The notes under the pieces: model-generated
What the model was told of the DNA's origin: nothing
What the model saw: only the letters and a program-made list of their open reading frames with translations
Database searches by the model: none
Shown: positions 52,788-54,873 of the stretch, piece after piece
Numbering within the stretch: position 1 is the first letter of the stretch
Layout of the letters: each line of letters begins with the position of its first letter
Assembly (NCBI GenBank): GCA_002716065.1
Contig: PAZE01000007.1
Location: 1 to 54,873, forward strand
DNA: 54,873 nucleotides
Direction: 5' to 3'
Source of the DNA: Crocinitomicaceae bacterium
GTDB lineage: Bacteria > Bacteroidota > Bacteroidia > Flavobacteriales_D > Parvicellaceae
Translations under genes and position numbers: made by a program

Positions 52788-54239
52788 TTAATATAAATTA
52801 ACTCTAACTACACGACTTTCTGTTTTTTGCTCATTCTGAAAAAGTAAAAATATATTTTTTCCATTTTTAGCCAGTAAATTAGGAATCATTCCCATTTTAT
52901 CTCCTTTAAAGCCATAGATTTTATCTATTTTTTTGTCGATAGTCTGCCCTAGTTTATCAAAACTAATTCTGTTGGTTTTGATAAATGTGTTGGTATTCAT
53001 TTGCTCTGGCTTTTTTAGCTTATAGTTTATAGAATTATAAATAATATTTAGCTCTTTATCGTCAACAAAAGAAATGAAAGACGCCCAGCTTCCTTGTTTA
53101 CTAAATAGCTCATATTGATTATAAACAAAAGGTGAAGACCATATAAAGTTACCTGTTTTACTAAACTTCACCGCCACTAAGCCTTTTCTAAAGTGCTCAG
53201 AACCAATCTTTAATTGTGACCTAAATAAATGTCCAGCAACCAAAAAGAAATTTCCAGATGTATCGGTTAAAAGTTTATTTATTTTAAAATTATCTAAACC
53301 AAAACCTTTAATTTTTATTTCTTTTTTAGATTTAAACGCTCCTACAGTTTTCTCAGTCAAAAAAACTTCTTTTTTAAATTCTGGATGTACAGAGTGATTA
53401 AACCTCATAGAAAAAACTCCTTCATAATTTAAATGAATTGGTGATTTAAAAAACCCAAATACATTTAACTCTCCCTTATCATTTGCTAGGTATCTCAAAG
53501 AAACAACATCTCTGGAGCGTAAACCAATTTTAGCTTCTTCAACATCACTCCCTTTTAAGTGAAAAATATAATATTGGGTTTTTTTATGAAAATGTTTTTT
53601 GATTACATATACCGACCCATCATCAGAGATAACAGGGAAATTTATTCTTTTATGTTTGTATAAAACATCTAATGTTTTGTTCACAATTTGAATTAATTTC
53701 AACCGCTCATCAAAAAGGATTAAGGTGAATTTTTCATGTTTTTGTTTTTCATATGGATGCTCTACCAACAGAACAACCTTTTTTGAATTTTTGCTTACTG
53801 ATAGCTTAAAGTTTACTTTATATCCACCTATATTCTTAAAACTAGTAAGCACATAAGGATTAGCTAGCTGTCCATTAGAATTAACCTTTTGAACCATTAG
53901 CTCTTGTTGACCCTCAGCATTTGTTTTGCTAAAAAACAAATATGGCTTATTGTCTACAACTAATGAACTGACAAACGAATTTGAAGGAAAAGATAAATCT
54001 ACTTGAGATTTAACAATAAGGTTAGAATCTAAAAAAACAAATTTAAAGGGATTTTTCGATTTTTTTTTCCCTAGAACTAAACCATAATTAGCATCAAGAC
54101 AATAAAAATCTAAGGGTTTAGATTCTGGAAAATTTTCAAAAACACTACCATAAATACACGTAGTATCTTGAGCATTTATTTCATTAGTTAAGCAAAATAA
54201 AACAAGTAGAGTTGCAAAACAGTTACACCAACATTTCAT
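52788..54239 (-). CDS. Secreted protein of unknown function, possible beta propeller
   Basis: A 483-residue protein with signal peptide (CFATLLVLFCLTNEINAQ). The mature part is a long series of short beta strands with recurrent patterns such as KPYLFFSKTNAEGQQELMVQ, GSVYVIKKHFHKKTQYYIFH and TSGNFFLVAGHLFRS, which fits a beta propeller. Basic residues are frequent. No family is recognised. It lies 31 bp after the TSP3-OmpA gene on the same strand and is probably co-transcribed, hinting at an envelope role. There is no sorting domain of the T9SS type at its end. Confidence 0.7.
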   Translation of the reverse strand: MKCWCNCFATLLVLFCLTNEINAQDTTCIYGSVFENFPESKPLDFYCLDANYGLVLGKKKSKNPFKFVFLDSNLIVKSQVDLSFPSNSFVSSLVVDNKPYLFFSKTNAEGQQELMVQKVNSNGQLANPYVLTSFKNIGGYKVNFKLSVSKNSKKVVLLVEHPYEKQKHEKFTLILFDERLKLIQIVNKTLDVLYKHKRINFPVISDDGSVYVIKKHFHKKTQYYIFHLKGSDVEEAKIGLRSRDVVSLRYLANDKGELNVFGFFKSPIHLNYEGVFSMRFNHSVHPEFKKEVFLTEKTVGAFKSKKEIKIKGFGLDNFKINKLLTDTSGNFFLVAGHLFRSQLKIGSEHFRKGLVAVKFSKTGNFIWSSPFVYNQYELFSKQGSWASFISFVDDKELNIIYNSINYKLKKPEQMNTNTFIKTNRISFDKLGQTIDKKIDKIYGFKGDKMGMIPNLLAKNGKNIFLLFQNEQKTESRVVRVNLY

Positions 54240-54270
54240 ATCGGAACTAAAAATAGCTCAGGTAACTCTA

Positions 54271-54873
54271 TTATTCAAATAAAATTGTCATTTCTACTCT
54301 TCTGTTTTGCTGTCTTCCTTCTTTTGTATTGTTGTCAGCAACAGGCTTTTCTTCACCAAAATACTGAACAATTATTCTTTCAGATTTAACCCCTCGTTGT
54401 TCCAAATAAAAACCAACAGCTTGAGACCTTTTCTTAGATAAAATTAAATTCGACTTAGCTGAACCTACATTATCTGTATGACCAGCTATTATAATTTTCC
54501 ATTCCGATTTCTTAATTAACAGATTAGCTAATTCTTCCAATGAAGGGAATGAAACATCTTTAATAATATCTTTACCAGATTCAAATTCAAGATTTTCGAA
54601 GGCAGTATTTAAGATCTCTTGTTCTTCTTCTTCAATTACCGGACATCCATTATTAGACTTTGGACCAGGTGTATTCACACAATCATCATCCTTATCTAGT
54701 ACACCATCTCCATCAGTATCTGTATATGGACAACCGTTATTTGATTTTGGACCAGAATTGTTAGGACAATCATCGTCCTTATCCAATATTCCATCTCCAT
54801 CAGTATCCGGCCATGGGCACCCTCTATTGTCCTTAGGACCAGGTTTTGTAGGACATTCATCTAGGTAATCAAA
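54271..54873 (-). CDS. OmpA-family protein with TSP type 3 repeats, 5' end outside the window
   Basis: The frame stays open to the window edge, so only the last 200 codons are seen. It shows three copies of a Ca2+-binding thrombospondin type 3 unit (DTDGDGVLDKDDDC, with GPKSNNGCP between), an acidic linker (VIEEEEQEIL), then an OmpA peptidoglycan-binding domain with IIIAGHTDNVGSAKSN, LSKKRSQAVGFYLEQRGV and RRVEMTILFE. The missing N-terminus is likely an eight-strand outer-membrane barrel, as in Flavobacteria OmpA/OprF proteins. It would tie the outer membrane to the cell wall. Confidence 0.88.
   Translation of the reverse strand, partial: FDYLDECPTKPGPKDNRGCPWPDTDGDGILDKDDDCPNNSGPKSNNGCPYTDTDGDGVLDKDDDCVNTPGPKSNNGCPVIEEEEQEILNTAFENLEFESGKDIIKDVSFPSLEELANLLIKKSEWKIIIAGHTDNVGSAKSNLILSKKRSQAVGFYLEQRGVKSERIIVQYFGEEKPVADNNTKEGRQQNRRVEMTILFE

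Overview
The window comes from an AT-rich member of the Bacteroidota, most likely Flavobacteriales. The evidence is a fused SecDF, type IX secretion (T9SS) cargo and components, PorP/SprF and SprB-type proteins, an rpsU-xerC-hpf-tRNA(Thr,Tyr,Gly) cluster, a GSII glutamine synthetase, promoters of the Bacteroidota TAnnTTTG/-33 TTG type, and few visible Shine-Dalgarno sites. No mobile element, CRISPR array or rRNA was seen.

Layout. 1-1.9 kb (minus): three tRNAs, hpf, xerC and rpsU; in this phylum the cluster normally runs on into tuf/secE/nusG. 1.95-11.6 kb (minus): ten genes with gaps of 12 bp or less, running purM-prfA-pyrF-PspC-K+ channel-SDR-AGCS symporter-HhH protein-apt-acyl-CoA dehydrogenase. 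11.7-19.5 kb (minus): a PorE-like OmpA protein, glutamine synthetase, tatA plus a Na+/Ca2+ exchanger, and secDF. 19.7-41.6 kb (plus, interrupted only by mdh): a surface-protein island. It holds an FG-GAP T9SS cargo with a lipoprotein and a DCC-family gene; an ECF sigma factor overlapping a membrane protein that ends in a T9SS type B sorting domain; a 3981-residue SprB-like adhesin with about 37 SprB repeats; and a second, smaller CTD protein followed by a PorP/SprF-family protein. 41.6-54.9 kb: gyrB, a beta-barrel/TPR pair, ftsE, two glycosyltransferases, murB, a secreted hypothetical protein and a truncated TSP3-OmpA gene.

Main discovery candidate. Three intergenic sites in the island share the arrangement GCAACTT, a 14-15 bp spacer, then CGTC. 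This is the classical ECF -35 (AAC)/-10 (CGTC) layout. The sites lie upstream, in the correct orientation, of the FG-GAP operon (19656-19681), the ECF sigma gene itself (23831-23855), and the CTD-protein/sprF operon (38280-38305). Together with the sigma-linked membrane protein that carries both an anti-sigma-like cytoplasmic segment and a T9SS type B C-terminal domain, this suggests a self-regulated ECF regulon that couples T9SS surface-protein export to transcription.

A second notable signal is in the giant adhesin. Two of the four repeat cysteines are present or absent together in all 37 repeats (26 with both, 11 with neither), which predicts a second optional disulfide per repeat.
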